A stretch of 64,000 nucleotides of DNA, taken from NCBI GenBank assembly GCA_011109175.1, contig RDEW01000034.1, positions 150,504-214,503 on the forward strand. The letters run 5' to 3'. The notes under the pieces were generated by a model, which worked only from the letters and a program-made list of their open reading frames with translations, ran no database searches and was not told where the DNA came from. The stretch's first letter is position 1. Each line of letters begins with the position of its first letter. Positions 45,202 through 57,019 of this stretch are shown here, piece by piece. The DNA is from Dicyema japonicum. Taxonomy: Eukaryota > Dicyemida > Rhombozoa > Dicyemidae. The position numbers and the translations under genes were made by a program.

Positions 45202-45381
45202 ATGAAGCCAGTCGTAAAGAAAAACACAATTTTAGAGTCCACAGAGAAAATCCTTGTGCCTCTTTCACACTCATTTGAGGAAGATCCTGAACGTAATCAT
45301 CACTTTGCTGAAATGGTGAAGAAGATTGATATGAAGTTTAGATTTAATTTTAGTTCGATATCGCCAAGTTGAACCAACAGT
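45202..45381 (+). CDS. Hypothetical protein, 59 aa
   Basis: ATG 45202 opens MKPVVKKNTILESTEKILVP, then FEEDPERNHHFAEMVKKIDM, ending at TGA 45379-45381. Downstream a further frame (QQCKKRFLIVLSQLEVERQM) could be joined by a tiny intron. Composition is host-like. No family recognised. Confidence 0.35.
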
Positions 45382-45449
45382 GCAAAAAGAGGTTTTTGAT
45401 TGTTTTAAGTCAACTAGAAGTGGAAAGGCAGATGCCTTAAGGAACAAAA

Positions 45450-46789
45450 TTAGAATAATAATAAATTAAGAGTGTTGACGACAGCTATGCTAAGCTGAAG
45501 AATAAAATATTTACTTCCTTCTAAATTTGATTTTCTTAGACAAGTAGGGTACGGAGACGTTGTCGATAAGTCTCCTGTTATACAATATTTGAAAAATAGT
45601 TTTTTCACCAGAATCATATAAACATTGTCGCTTCCGAGCTGGAGCCAATAAATAGTTTGGAAATACGGAATTTCCCATTGTCTATGTTGAACGATTTCAC
45701 ATTCTTGGCAGAAGGACTACATGTTGGACAAAAATCTAGAGCTTCTTCCTCAACCTAGTAGGCAGGTTCTCAAGATAATTTGGGAAGCCTTTTCATATAC
45801 ATCCAGGTTTCGTAGTTTCCAACAGCAAAAGAAAAGCAGAAATGATAGTGTCTGAGAAATAACATCTGTCCTCTTCTAAGAATTCTTTTGTGAACATACC
45901 CGATCCTTTGTGGGTATTCTTTATTGATTCCAAAATGTCAAACGAACAGATGATGTTTACGAATTTTTTCGCTTCATGTCTTTCCTGATAGAGTTATAAG
46001 AACTCAATCTACTAGACTTCATTCTCATTACCCCTTAGCTGATCTGCCGCACCCTGCTCTATTGTTGATTCGGTTCGAAATTTTTTATTTGTCACCGCTT
46101 TTCAACTCTTTCCTTCGTTGACATTTGCACACATCACACAACTGTACTTTAATCGAATGAAAAGACAAATGACACTTTGCAATCTTTTAGCCATTTAACA
46201 TAGAATTTAACCAACTTGGATAAACTTTTAATTTTGATCACAATTGAACTTTTTCTTGGTTCCGTTGATGTACTAATAATTAGAGACCACAGTTACACAA
46301 ACTAACTAATCATGTGATCAAAGCACGCTCTAGCGGTCTCCAATTTCGCCATATTTTTTAATCTTGATTATTTTTAATTAACAAAAAACTTTATTAATAT
46401 TTAAAATTAAAAAAAATTATATTTTTGATGGTTTTAAGCTTCAGGTTGAACATAGATGAGTTGCTACAGACAATCGAGTATCTATAAAATGGATTTCTAG
46501 ATGCGTCGCTATCCAGAAAGTGTAAACAGCTTTTTTGGAGACTTGCCACATTGCTATTTTTCGAGTATATTAAGTCTATTACAGAATATTCCGATTATAA
46601 TAGGATTAATATTGTATTCAGTTGCAATATTGCCAATCATGAGACAACGAACATGCTCCATACAAGAAGATTTTTAATGAAGTTGATTATCCGAAACAAA
46701 GTTGACAAAAAATGAAAAGTTAATTTAATTTTTTTGTTAAAACACAAAATTAGATAATATTTTACATTTTATTGCTTCTAAATATGTAA
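45450..46789. other. No gene recognised
   Basis: AT-rich sequence with only short frames; no shared repeat detected. Confidence 0.4.
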
Positions 46790-47420
46790 TAGCCAACAGG
46801 GAAAGCATGGATATTAAGTCTCTCAAGGACACTCAGAGGAAATATTTGTTAAATAAGTTTTATTGCAGAACACTACACTCTATTTTGTTCAAATGTATGG
46901 ATGAACCAAATGTCGACCTATCTATTCCTCAAATGGTTATCCGACGGAAAACGGCCCACTGAGCGAAACATTGTACTGTCTTCTGCAAGATAGGAAAATG
47001 TTTTCCATTGCAAAAGAAGCAGGAAAGCTGTCGATCATTTGCCACTCAGTGTGATAAACAGTGATTATTCCGAAGACATAATAAAATGGTAAAGTGTATC
47101 CATTATCCTGTCGAATTTATGGAATAAAAAGAAGCAGAATTGAAAGGACATCGGTTCAGTCAATATTGACGACTCAAAATGTCGAAATCATCAGAGCTGA
47201 CACAATTCAATAAACCTGATATTTTTGTTTACGACTTAATAAAGAAGAAGTAACCTTAATCGAAGTGGGCATTACCTCACAAGACCGACTAAAGCAAGTT
47301 GAAGCTGAGAAACTTAACAAATATGACTTGCTTGCAAATGAACTTTGGCTACTCAATGAATGCCAGTGAAGATTTTCCAGTTGTTTTGACATGGGATGGA
47401 GTGTCTCAAGATGCTTCAAG
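46790..47420 (+). mobile_element. R4/Dong LINE, decayed (subfamily of 52631-54064)
   Basis: Pieces in three frames: HSILFKCMDEPNVDL, LYCLLQDRKMF, KPDIFVYDL...VTLIEVGITSQDRLKQVE, KYDLLANEL and VVLTWDGV. These align better with the 52631-54064 copy than with the 38-kb copy. Finger region and nuclease are broken. Confidence 0.85.
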
Positions 47421-47626
47421 AATCATATGGATAAATTATCTATTTATCCATAGATGGGTAATAACAGGAAGTTTATGGCTCTTCTTCTAAGAGAAGAAGA
47501 GGTACTACCAGCAATCTGGATTAAAATCCGCTTAATTAGTTAATTTACTTGATAAGGACTATATTAGAATTTCTCCTATATTACAAAAATTTTGCTTAAA
47601 ATCAGCATTCTTTAGCAAATAATGTA

Positions 47627-48100
47627 TTTTTATTAAAAAGCACTACCGAGAAAACATAAAATTAGTTAAGTTTTCCTTGTGCCGTATTCTGTATCATTCT
47701 CTCCGTTAGCTTCGACCATGATCTTCTGTTGCGCACTAGTTCTATTAGGTAGTCCAGGTCGTCCGGCATTTCCATTATAATGTCAGATGCTGTCCACACT
47801 CTTGTAACGTAGTGAATCAGGTCCTGATTGACTGCAAATCCGAGACTATAATGTCATCACGCCAATGGGAGGATAAAAAAGTGGAATTTTCTAATAAGTT
47901 CTGTACATTGTAGGGTTGTTTTGTCTCTTGTAGACAGCAGACAGAGACGTCATAATTTGTTAGATCGCATACCAGTTGTGTTTCTTGTAAGGTTGTTTAA
48001 GTTCTTCTGCAATTGAAAGATCCCAGAGTGAACGGAGAACTCGGTAAGGAATACGAATAAGACATAGTGCAATAGAGCCGTCGTCACCACCTCAACCAAG
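47627..48100 (-). mobile_element. LINE-B, end-to-end but with most of the centre deleted
   Basis: The minus strand starts TTGGTTGAGGTGGTGACG like other LINE-B 5' ends. It has an endonuclease start (CDLTNYDVSVCCLQETK) near 47920, and soon after the C-terminal block (MPDDLDYLIELVRNRRSWSK) near 47760. It ends with a TTTTCTCGGTAGTGC-like tail. The whole reverse transcriptase is absent, leaving about 0.47 kb. Confidence 0.75.
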
Positions 48101-48869
48101 TCACCAGCAATACTTGGAACTTCACCGTCAGGCGCCTGAATAAGTTGCTATAGCGATGTGTATTAACCCATCACAGGGCTTTTTGAAGGATGCAAAAAGG
48201 AGTCCTCTGGGATAGTCGGAGATATCAGTCAGAAGAATAGGTCTGTAAAAATCATTATTATTATTGAACCGAAGAACCACCGTCATAATTAAAATAAACA
48301 AATTACAGGTGATCCCAACCTTCCTCAACAGTCTCCGCATCTTTTCTCTGTGTTCCGACTGTTCCTGCGCATTTCCGATATGGACGGGGTCCGCGTACTG
48401 GAGTCCTTAGCAAGGGCAATGTTCCAGTCGTCTGACGTCAAATGATACTTTCCCTAGTCTTCTGTACAGACCTGAAAGAATCTGGTTCCGCGACTACGGT
48501 CGCAGCTTCCGTAAGTAGGAGATGAACAGTTGATCCAGAGTGCGGGCCCATCATTAATATACTATATTGAATTGATTCTGTGGAGCGTAGTCTCTGATAA
48601 CGCGAATCTTTATGCAACAAAGGAATACTCCACAGATGGTTTACCGGTAGAATTTTCCAACAAAAGCATCCAAAGATAAAGGAATCATCCGGACAAGCGT
48701 GCGTATAACATTCAACTTTTGCAATCCTTTAATGAGGACTTTCACCGTCAACTCACCCGTCATCGGACCAACGACTCCCGATGACTCGCGAGACATAAAT
48801 TAAATTGTTTTTTTTATTTCCATAAGTTTTTTTTATATTCAATAAATAGATATTTAACGCAAAAACTAA
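48101..48869. other. No gene recognised
   Basis: Several short minus frames (48128-48340, 48438-48620) without support. Confidence 0.35.
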
Positions 48870-49345
48870 CAGTTAACAACTATTGGCTACTCTCATAATT
48901 GAGAACGCATTTCCCCTTACGATTTGCGTTCTCAATGACCTGGCTCTTTCTCTCCTATCTTTTTCTTCTTCACGATGAGCGATCCGATTCTGTTTAGCAA
49001 AACTCGATTCCTGACGTTTCCACAGCGACTGGTTCAAAAATAAACTGTTCACCAAGACATACGTATTTTTTCATCTTTAGGGTCTCAGCCTCTCTGAAGC
49101 AGAGCCTGGGTAAGTGCTGTCGTAACAAGGTTGGGGGAGAGAGGCTTCCACACAGGTGGCGTCCAGGCGAGGTATCTACCTGTTTCCCATGCAAATATAG
49201 TAGTCCCTCCGGTCTTTGGTTGGCTGGGGCGAGTCCGTGCGGTTCCAATTGGACAGGAAATCTGGCACGCTCAAGTCCCTATGCAATAACTCAGTTGATT
49301 GCGGAGTGTCTTGGACTCCTTCAGCACTCCTCGGCAGGAAAGAGC
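48870..49345 (-). mobile_element. LINE-U fragment, C-terminal
   Basis: The minus strand reads QLEPHGLAPANQRPEGLLYL, MKKYVCLGEQFIFEPVAVET and, after a frame break, RTQIVRGNAFSIMRVANSC, all LINE-U C-terminal blocks. The PD motif has decayed to PE. Confidence 0.8.
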
Positions 49346-49414
49346 GTTTCCTTAATTATATCTTTAATAATTAAAAAATAAAAAAATAGATTAATTTATT
49401 TAAAATTTAAACCA

Positions 49415-49774
49415 ATGCAATTAAGTGATTACATTCAGCACTTACACAGACCAATAATCGGTATTAAATGTTCAGAAGAAATCTACACATTATTTCCAGA
49501 TTATCCTATCATCTCCCAACTATTTGATCTTTATATAAATAAAAATCTAACACGTACTCCATATTTACCATTTAGTCCAATTTCAAGATCACAACGGACA
49601 TTTAGTTAAAATTCCAGAATTTAACTTTCAATTCAAAGATATTAACTCTTTTCCTACTATCCCTGTTCAATTCATGGATTTCCTCCCTTCTACCGACCTA
49701 TCAGAAGACTCAGTGACTAATGACTTGCATAATCTTTCAATTAGAGACCAACTGCTTACCAAATGGTCTTAACT
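49415..49774 (+). CDS. Hypothetical protein, one frame break
   Basis: ATG 49415 reads MQLSDYIQHLHRPIIGIKCS through YTLFPDYPIISQLFDLYINK and TPYLPF. After a one-base frame change near 49573 it continues VQFQDHNGHLVKIPEFNFQF through DFLPSTDLSEDSVTND to TAA near 49774. About 118 residues in total, with low-complexity hydrophobic patches but no membrane helix. The two parts read as one protein, so the break is a recent mutation, a read error or an odd splice. Family unknown. Confidence 0.45.
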
Positions 49775-49981
49775 ACATCACTACTTTCGAGAAATTAGAA
49801 TACGAGTTTTATGACAAATATATTGGAGGTGATAGTTATATCTAATATAGTTATTTTTATTATTTTCATCCAGATAACTAATGCCGATACTGTCAAAAAC
49901 TCAAATCAATGACCAGTCAAGTTTTGGAGCCAATAAAGATTCATATTTATTAATCATGATATCCCAACTGCAATTCTTATT

Positions 49982-50298
49982 ATGAATACGGAATCTCCCA
50001 CAGACACCAAAATGATTGAATCTGTATCGTATGCATTTGGGCGGGCATTTACGGCTGTTTTACACATTGATAAGGTTGATTTATATATTTAAATAGTTGG
50101 GTGACTTTTTCTCTAATAATTTTTGTTCTTGTGTTGCCCGTAGATAGAAAAGCAGTTGAATGGTCTCCATAACATTCTCTCAAACCGACGGGGACTACAA
50201 AAGTCATTTCTATTTGCGGCAAGCGGATATTTTCAAACCTCCAAGTCGAATTATACTACAGTAAGGACTCAGTCTGGTGTAGCAAGATCAATGTAGCG
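49982..50298 (+). CDS. Hypothetical gene, two exons
   Basis: ATG 49982 (frame open further upstream as INHDIPTAILIM) reads MNTESPTDTKMIESVSYAFG through TAVLHIDK to a GTTGAT donor. A 69-nt GT...CCCGTAG segment is skipped, or a shorter one beginning with a 22-nt GT...AG. The second exon reads IEKQLNGLHNILSNRRGLQK through GYFQTSKSNYTTV and ends at TAG near 50298. It looks like a C-terminal exon pair of a soluble protein. I do not recognise it. Confidence 0.45.
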
Positions 50299-50351
50299 TA
50301 TAATTTAAATGCAAAGTTATTCTACAGACTCTGAGAAATGCAACTCAAGAA

Positions 50352-50630
50352 ATGAGCGGATTTTCTTTTCTAAAAAAAATTATTTACTTATATATTTATA
50401 AATATTTTCTAATTGTATTTAATATTTTATATATATGTGATAAAAAATTCAAAAGAATACGAGAGTTATCGCTGCGCTTCCTAAGGAAACTTGGACACCT
50501 AGTTACACTAAAAGGCCACGACGCACGTGAGACCCGGTGGCCTCTCCTAAAGTATAACTCGCTCGCCTACAATGTGGAAATAGTCCATTTTGATAAAAAG
50601 AAGTTAGAAGAACACCAGTACTCGACGTGA
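50352..50630 (+). CDS. Weak hypothetical ORF, 92 aa
   Basis: Begins with a very AT-rich hydrophobic stretch (IIYLYIYKYFLIVFNILYIC) followed by a basic GC-richer part (RFLRKLGHLVTLKGHDARE). The change in composition suggests a chance join of two sequences. Low support. Confidence 0.2.
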   Translation: MSGFSFLKKIIYLYIYKYFLIVFNILYICDKKFKRIRELSLRFLRKLGHLVTLKGHDARETRWPLLKYNSLAYNVEIVHFDKKKLEEHQYST

Positions 50631-50879
50631 AAGCAAACAAGTTAGAACTATATTGAGTAAATCAAAAAATTTCTATTTTCGATTGTCGGATTTCCATTGA
50701 TATTGGTTCTGTGTCACATACTTTGTATAACTTTCGTTATTGATCTTTATATCGTAATTATTATTATTAATAGTCCGATTTTTGTCAATATAGTCAAAAA
50801 TTGATATTTTTTAAAATTCGTTCAAGATCACGTCGTCGTTCAAGACCACCAATGATCACGTCGTTCAAAAAGCCAAAGT

Positions 50880-51260
50880 GGATTAATTAGGCATATTGTG
50901 AGCATCGGGTAAGAACCAGGTGGGGGGACATAGATGTTCACAAGGGTAATTTTTCCATTGTTGTTTCTAGTGGGACTGCATTGACTTTAGTAACATCGTC
51001 GTCTCCAAGATGTACTTCGCCAATGAAGTGATGTTTATACATTTAATGTCTTTCCGATATAAAACGAGTAGGCCACCACCTGCTTCCACGGTCAGTTCGT
51101 ATTGACTTGTATCCAGGAACATCGGGATTGGACTGTTTATAGGCAGTTTCGTGTCTTGAATCAAAGCCACGTCGATCTTCAGCTCCTTCAAGAGAGAGCG
51201 CAGTTCCAATATTTTGTCCCTCACTCCACTGACATTTAGTTGTAGAACCGTGGTCCGTTT
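50880..51260 (-). mobile_element. LINE-J endonuclease N-terminal fragment
   Basis: The minus strand reads TVLQLNVSGVRDKILELRSL, DVALIQDTKLP and GGGLLVLYRKDI, the first third of an APE endonuclease with its conserved N and (Q)D-T-K residues. It breaks off near 50880. May belong with the 3'-end-like sequence at 51490-51610 or be independent. Confidence 0.8.
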
Positions 51261-51489
51261 ATTACGGTGGACTAGCGGTTCCTTCCTGGTAGACGCGGTT
51301 GAAAGAGCGTGCCGCCGGGAGACATTGTTATATTTTTATAACAAAGCATTTGCAACACAAGAAAAAATGTTATTAGTTATCTTCTTCCATCCTCCATGGT
51401 TACACGCAATCGATTTCAGTTCGGAAGTTCCCCTGCCCAATCGGATTCGTGTGCAGGGATGAAAGAAAGCTCTTTCGCACGCTAGTGGG

Positions 51490-51610
51490 AACAATGGGAG
51501 ACTACAGACTTTGAATGGTTTGATTGCGGGAACTTGGATTATCTAACTGTCTGACGTTTTTCTGTCTTTCGCTCTCGGCGATCTCGGGGTTTTTAAATAA
51601 ATAAATATTG
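51490..51610 (+). mobile_element. Possible LINE-J-related 3' end
   Basis: Ends CTCGGCGATCTCGGGGTTTTTAAATAAATAAATATT, similar to LINE-J 3' ends. Similarity further upstream is weak. Confidence 0.35.
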
Positions 51611-52630
51611 CCATATTCCTTGTTGGAAACTTTCTGATGTTTGTAAACTTTTCAGGAAGATGTGAATAGAAACCAGATATCCCCACTTGTCAAAGAGTCG
51701 TCAGCGATGGAAGAAGTTAACTAGTACATGTTTTGTCACGTCGTATGACATAGCGAAGTAATGTTATGAATGTAAAAGCCCAGTGATCCGGTAAACACAT
51801 GCATGCAAGCACCTTGTAGGACAGCATCGTTGTTCTGAGAACATTCGTAAAAACCACGGCTTATTAATTTGTCCTTATTGACAGAAATCAACTGCTTTTC
51901 TCTGGTGGTCTCATTTTAATAGCGCGGTCCGCCAAATGTCGTCGACTGTATAACAATCCTTTGTGCGGCCTCAAGCCACACGTCTGATATGCCTGCTTAG
52001 AGAATTTTACTAATTCTTATATCTTTCCAACCTTAAAGTGCTCGCGGAACCCTTTGGCTAATTTGAAACTCAAATCCATGTAATTAAATCGTTTAGATTA
52101 ATTTAAAATCGCCTTTTCTCAAAATTGAAAATTAAGATTTTTTTGTCGGCCCACCTTTAATTCTTAAAACAGATAACAGCAAAGAGTTTTGCATTGTCAC
52201 ATGAAAAAAATGTGCCAAAAGTTCTCTAAAAAAGAATTTAAGAGGCAGGAAAAAGGCTCCATGTATACAAGGCCAAGTCCAACGGTAATATTTTTTCTTT
52301 AAATTCGGTGAGAGACGACTGGCCTAGAAATAATATGTAAATATTATTTTTCCACACTTAATATTCAGTATACGACCTGAACATGTGTACATACGACGAA
52401 AATATTAAATTCTCGCTTATTCCAGGTAAAATTTTAAAAATCATCCATATTATCTTTGTATGAAGCCAAAATATCCGCCCACCCTTTCAGATGAAGAAAT
52501 AAACGCACTTTTGTAGTGTGAAATATCCAATTTTTTGAATAGAAATTAAAAAATGGATGCGAAATTATAGAATTTAATTTTTTGTAAGAAAAATTCTATA
52601 ATAAGTAAATATAGGTTTAGGGATTAAATT
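51611..52630. other. No gene recognised
   Basis: AT-rich stretch before the R4/Dong copy; no motif seen. Confidence 0.4.
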
Positions 52631-54064
52631 TTGTTAATTTTATTTAATTATCTTGAAGATAAGAACAGCAATGTTCTTAAAGGAGAAATTATGAATAAAA
52701 TCTATGGAGAAGTATCTAAGCGGATCAAAAATTTGACGAAGACGGATTTAAACTCAGTGAACCTGTTTAAAGCTATGAATGAGTATGCAATCTCCCTTTA
52801 CAACTATTACATTGGATTGATTGATATCGAACCTGGAGAGTTTGAACAGATTGATAAAAATATTCGCAGAATTCTTATGGACAGTCATATCCACTTGCAA
52901 CCGGCAAACAAAGAAAGACTTTATCTACCAAGAAATAAATTTGGAAGAGGCCTCGAGTTAGTCAGTAACAAAGCAGAAAGAATGCTCCTCCAATTTTATA
53001 GTGATTTGGAACATAAGGCAAATTACTGCCTAAGAAGAGCGGGAATTCTACGGGTCATTAATTCAAAGAAAATACACATGGCCACTATCGTAGAATTCAT
53101 CTCAAGAAAGTACAACATTGAAAATGTGAAGGATTTGACAATGTTGAAATTGATGGAAATACAACATGAATATCTACTGGGAAAAATTGAAGAGAAATCG
53201 CTGCACTCTATTCTATTTGAGTGTCTGAAAGATACCGAAGTGAATATTGCTGAATCCTCAGGGTGGTTAGTTCATGGAAATCATTCTCCTGTAACCGAAG
53301 GAAGGCTGTGTCTGCTTCAGGATCGTAACATGTTTTTTGATAATGGAGAAGCCAAGTGCAAACATTGTAACTCAGGAAAGAAGACCGTTGATCACCTTGC
53401 AACTAGATGTGGGAGAATGCTGAATAGCTCGTATCTCAGGCGGCATAACGAGGTGGTCAGATGTATTCACTTACACCTCTGCCGTCAATATGGAATAAGA
53501 AAAACTAAGAAACTGAAGACCCACTCAGTCCAATCTGTTGTCTCAAATGAATTTGTGGAGATTCGTGTAGACACAACGATTAGTACAGATACGGCTGTAC
53601 AGAATAACAAACCCGATATTTTCGTTCATGATAAGGTGCGTAATACGATTACTCTCGTTGAAATTGGGATCACGTCCCAAAACTGCCTCAAGCAAGTCGA
53701 GGTGGAAAAGTTCCATAAGTATGACTTACTGGCGAACGAACTCGGATGTATTCATCGCGCAAAGGTAAAAATAATCCCTGTAGTCATTACCTGGGATGGG
53801 ATTGTTTCGAGATTCTTCAAGGGCCATCTGGATGCCCTCAAACTGGAGGAAAGGGTGAAAGCGTACATCCAAACGTTAGTATTGAGAAAGACGTTGGAGA
53901 GCATGCAAGCTGAAGATAGACATGGAGTATCGATACCTGATGAGGAGGAAGCTGATAAGGAATGTCGACCTAGGGGAGTCTCGGAATGTGGGTTGTGCGA
54001 CAACGAAAACACACCTATACTGACAATTGACGTTGGCCCCAAGAAGAGGAGATTAGCTAATTAA
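52631..54064 (+). mobile_element. R4/Dong LINE, second subfamily, intact C-terminal ORF
   Basis: One open frame of 477 codons covers the end of the reverse transcriptase (NLFKAMNEYAISLYNYYIG), the NKERLYLPRNKFGRGLELVS block, a CCHC finger CKHCNSGKKTVDHLATRC (53350-53410), RRHNEVVRCIHLHLC, and the restriction-like endonuclease NKPDIFVHDKVRNTITLVEI (53605-53665) with VITWDGIVSRF after it. The catalytic palm is missing (5' truncation near 52650). It is clearly related to, but well diverged from, the 38-kb element. An uninterrupted frame suggests recent insertion. The first codons are probably host sequence read through. A 22-T run follows at 54103-54124. Confidence 0.9.
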
Positions 54065-54102
54065 TTAATTACTTGTGACTCGTTGTTTCGTTAAAATATA
54101 AA

Positions 54103-54124
54103 TTTTTTTTTTTTTTTTTTTTTT
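54103..54124. repeat. T22 homopolymer downstream of R4/Dong copy
   Basis: Uninterrupted run of 22 T starting 38 bp after the R4/Dong stop. On the element's sense strand it is poly(T), not poly(A). Confidence 0.95.
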
Positions 54125-54314
54125 GGATAGTTTTTAAAAGTCAAAAATATTCAATCAAACATAAATTAAAACTTAAAAAAATAAATTAAATTAATAGAAA
54201 AACAATGCAAAAGCAGCACAAAGGCGATTTTTTTATATAAATTACTAATCTATTATTTTAAAAATATAATTAATTAAAATTTTAAATATTTCTTGTACAA
54301 GGTTAATTAATTTA

Positions 54315-54600
54315 TTAACCGCGGATACATCAAAAAAAAATTAACTGTTATCAACTAGTTAAGTGTATCCAGTTCCCGCTGTTATAGAAGCAGAGACTTC
54401 AACGTCACATAAGTCTTCCGAAACCACCATAAAAAATAAAAGACGTCCATTTCTTGGAGGTATGAAAACCCCTTCAGTGAGTGAGTGAGAGCAAATGATC
54501 TTTTTTCGTACCAGCCTTGCACTGGGCACCACCTGAGACAGGTGGATCATATGAACCCACTCTAGTAGGAAGAGGAAGAGGATGAACAGACTAAACAAAC
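54315..54600 (-). repeat. Dispersed repeat A, copy 4
   Basis: Reverse complement carries the 5' part (ACTAGAGTGGGTTCATATGATCC, GGTGGTGCCCAGTGCAAGG), the GGACGTCTTTTA core and the end GTATCCGCGGTTAATAAATTAATTAACC. This and copy 2 define an element about 270-285 bp long. Confidence 0.75.
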
Positions 54601-55659
54601 AATTAATTGTAAAAGGTTAATTATTTTGACGCAGTGTTATAAGTGCTGGATGAAATCCGAGAACGACCTCGTGGTTTCCACGGAACATGAATTCTTCTAA
54701 ATGGCCTTTTCTGCCTTACAAAGATTATGCTTGACAAAAAATTTTCGTTAAATTGTAGTTTTCATGTAAGCTGACCACAGTCTGTAATTCTCTTTGCTAG
54801 TAAAAGAATAGGTTAACTCCTGTTAGAGGACTCCCATGATTCCTGTCGAGCCCTGATGCTCAGACAACTCATCCAACTGCATGCCTCGTCCTTAAATTTT
54901 TACACCATCTCATCTTTTGGAGCGGTCACAGACGGTCTGAAGGAAAGATTTGAGGGTCAATAAGCTTATCAATGTTTTGGTTGTTGTAATAGTTTGGTTC
55001 GTTGTTATTATATTAAAATTTTATGATAACCCACGTGGGGAGTTTTTGGCATGCAAGGTTGTTTTTGGGTTTATTTAAAAATGCTTTTTGTGAATTTCTT
55101 TAAGTCATTTCGCTTGTGAAGCCAAATTCCAAGAATTTTGAAGACTCCGAATAATGACTTTTCCACTTAAATCGTTGATTAAGGAAACGCATGCTGGACC
55201 GTATTTTATTTGATAATTTACAGTTTCAACAGTTCTCATCAAATTCAAACTCGGTAGTACAGTTCTTCTAATTTTCGTTTAAGTCAGATTATGACACTTC
55301 AGTGGATATTTGGAGTACTGCTTGCATGGTCTCCCTGTGAGTAATTGGTAGACATTTGAACTCAGACATTCTAACTCATCCCAAAATATCGAGGGTACCA
55401 AAATTAAAGAACTTTATGAACTGGTGACTTTCTGTTTAACCCCTAATCTGGACCTGGGTTGTTGAGGACTTCTTTATAAGAGGACAGGGGGATTAATAAT
55501 TTATCTTCTTCGAGAATAGTATCACATACTTACTAAAGCCCGCCAAGTTTGCTTTCGCAAAAATTTTGAATTTTACTGTTTGGTATAAAAAGTCTGACTT
55601 TGAGCAGTAGAATAATATGGTTACGGAAGCTTGGAAAGAATCTTGGTTGTTGAAGATGC
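54601..55659. other. No gene recognised
   Basis: Only short frames; no repeat shared with the rest of the window. Confidence 0.4.
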
Positions 55660-56094
55660 TCAGGTCACGAGTTGAGCATAAATTCTCTTGGCTGTCTGCA
55701 TGTTATCTGATGTGCCATTGTGGATATTTCCTGATCGGATCATCACAGATGACAAAGTTTTTAATTCTGGTAGTCTCGATATTTTGGAAGTTATGACAGG
55801 GGACATGACCTTTTTGACAGAATCTAAACATTCATGAAGATAGCCGTACTGCATGTGAAAACGAGAAGTCGATAGGGACCTGTTCCAATGTTGAGTCACC
55901 CTTTTACAACTGGAGGGGACATGATAGACAACATCCGTGAATGACAATCCAATTCTAACATTTGTTGAAGTCCCCGCCAGAGCCTCTCTCCAGGTCTTGG
56001 CGACTAGCATAAAACCATGAACAGGGTTCTGTTCTACGTCCCCACACAGCACAGTCAGCAGACCCGAGAGAAATGGAGCCAACCTATGCAACAA
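55660..56094 (-). CDS. ORF with 2A-like motif remnant, probably retroelement-derived
   Basis: A 144-codon minus frame begins LLHRLAPFLSGLLTVLCGDV and continues EQNPVHG. The GDVEQNP core with a leucine-rich lead is the shape of 2A ribosome-skipping sequences, which precede the main domain in several animal non-LTR retrotransposons, but the last residues after NP are altered, so it should no longer work. The rest (QHWNRSLSTSRFHMQYGY, ISRLPELKTLSSVM) shows no motif I know. The frame could be the N-terminal part of a LINE or other element. Confidence 0.4.
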   Translation of the reverse strand: MLHRLAPFLSGLLTVLCGDVEQNPVHGFMLVAKTWREALAGTSTNVRIGLSFTDVVYHVPSSCKRVTQHWNRSLSTSRFHMQYGYLHECLDSVKKVMSPVITSKISRLPELKTLSSVMIRSGNIHNGTSDNMQTAKRIYAQLVT

Positions 56095-56099
56095 TGTGA

Positions 56100-57019
56100 C
56101 GAAATAGGGGAGAATTGTTCTTTTTTATGTCCACTGCCTCCGTGAACTGCGAGTTTGTCACGCCAGCCATAGAAAACATGTGTATTCGCTGTTAAATATT
56201 TTTTGAAGTGAGATCAGCCACAATGATATATATTAGTTGAGTAAATTCCACCCCTAGAAGATATAATAGGTGTAGCCCGTTAGGATATATCCTCTAAATA
56301 AACCTCTCGCTATCAGTCAACGACGTTATGGGAACATATTTCGAGTGAACTCAAAGATATCCTTGGCGACCTAGATTTTGTTGCAACCAAGAAGACCTAA
56401 GGAATACAAAAATAAGCTGAAAAGCGGAGGACCTAGATTCTCTCCGCACATCGCATCTTTGATTTGACTATGGAGGTTTTTAAAAAGAATTGTTGGTGGC
56501 ACAACACAAGCAATAAAAAGATAATAAAATTTGCTTAATAATTTTTTATGATTGTCTGAATGTGAACAGAACGGGAAGAAAGAAACTAAAAAGGGGCGAA
56601 TCAAAACTGGCGGCCACCAAATTAAGAAAATTTGCAACTTGGATTCATCCCAGATCTTATATGTCACGACGGGCAGCCTCGTAGCCACTTTCTCGACGAC
56701 TATAGGATTAGTCACCTCTTCTCATCTCTCGCTTTACATTTCCCTACGACACCAGATAATTTATCGGATCTCAGGGAGTGTAGGTCTTCGGCTTTTAAGT
56801 TCTAGTTACCTATCGGTTTCTTACCCTTGAGGGACCGGGGGTAAATATGCTACAGGCCCAAATAATCAGATTGGAGTATTCATGAATCGTTTATAGAAAC
56901 TGAGGGAGAAATCCTACGTTTTATTTGGAAGTGATCGATGTAGTGAGTTTTAGTCCTAATTTATGTAGAAGAATGTGGGGATGCAATTTCCTTGCTCAAT
57001 TATTTTTTTGAGTTCGAAC
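56100..57019. other. No gene firmly recognised
   Basis: Open frames on both strands at 56371-56830 overlap one another and carry no clear motif. A minus stretch GENLGPPLFSLFLYSL is faintly like a reverse transcriptase motif. Confidence 0.3.

Noticed and set aside
56371-56830. Overlapping frames of 114 and 92 codons on opposite strands
   Set aside because: Neither shows a clear domain or conserved composition; only a faint reverse-transcriptase-like string on the minus strand.
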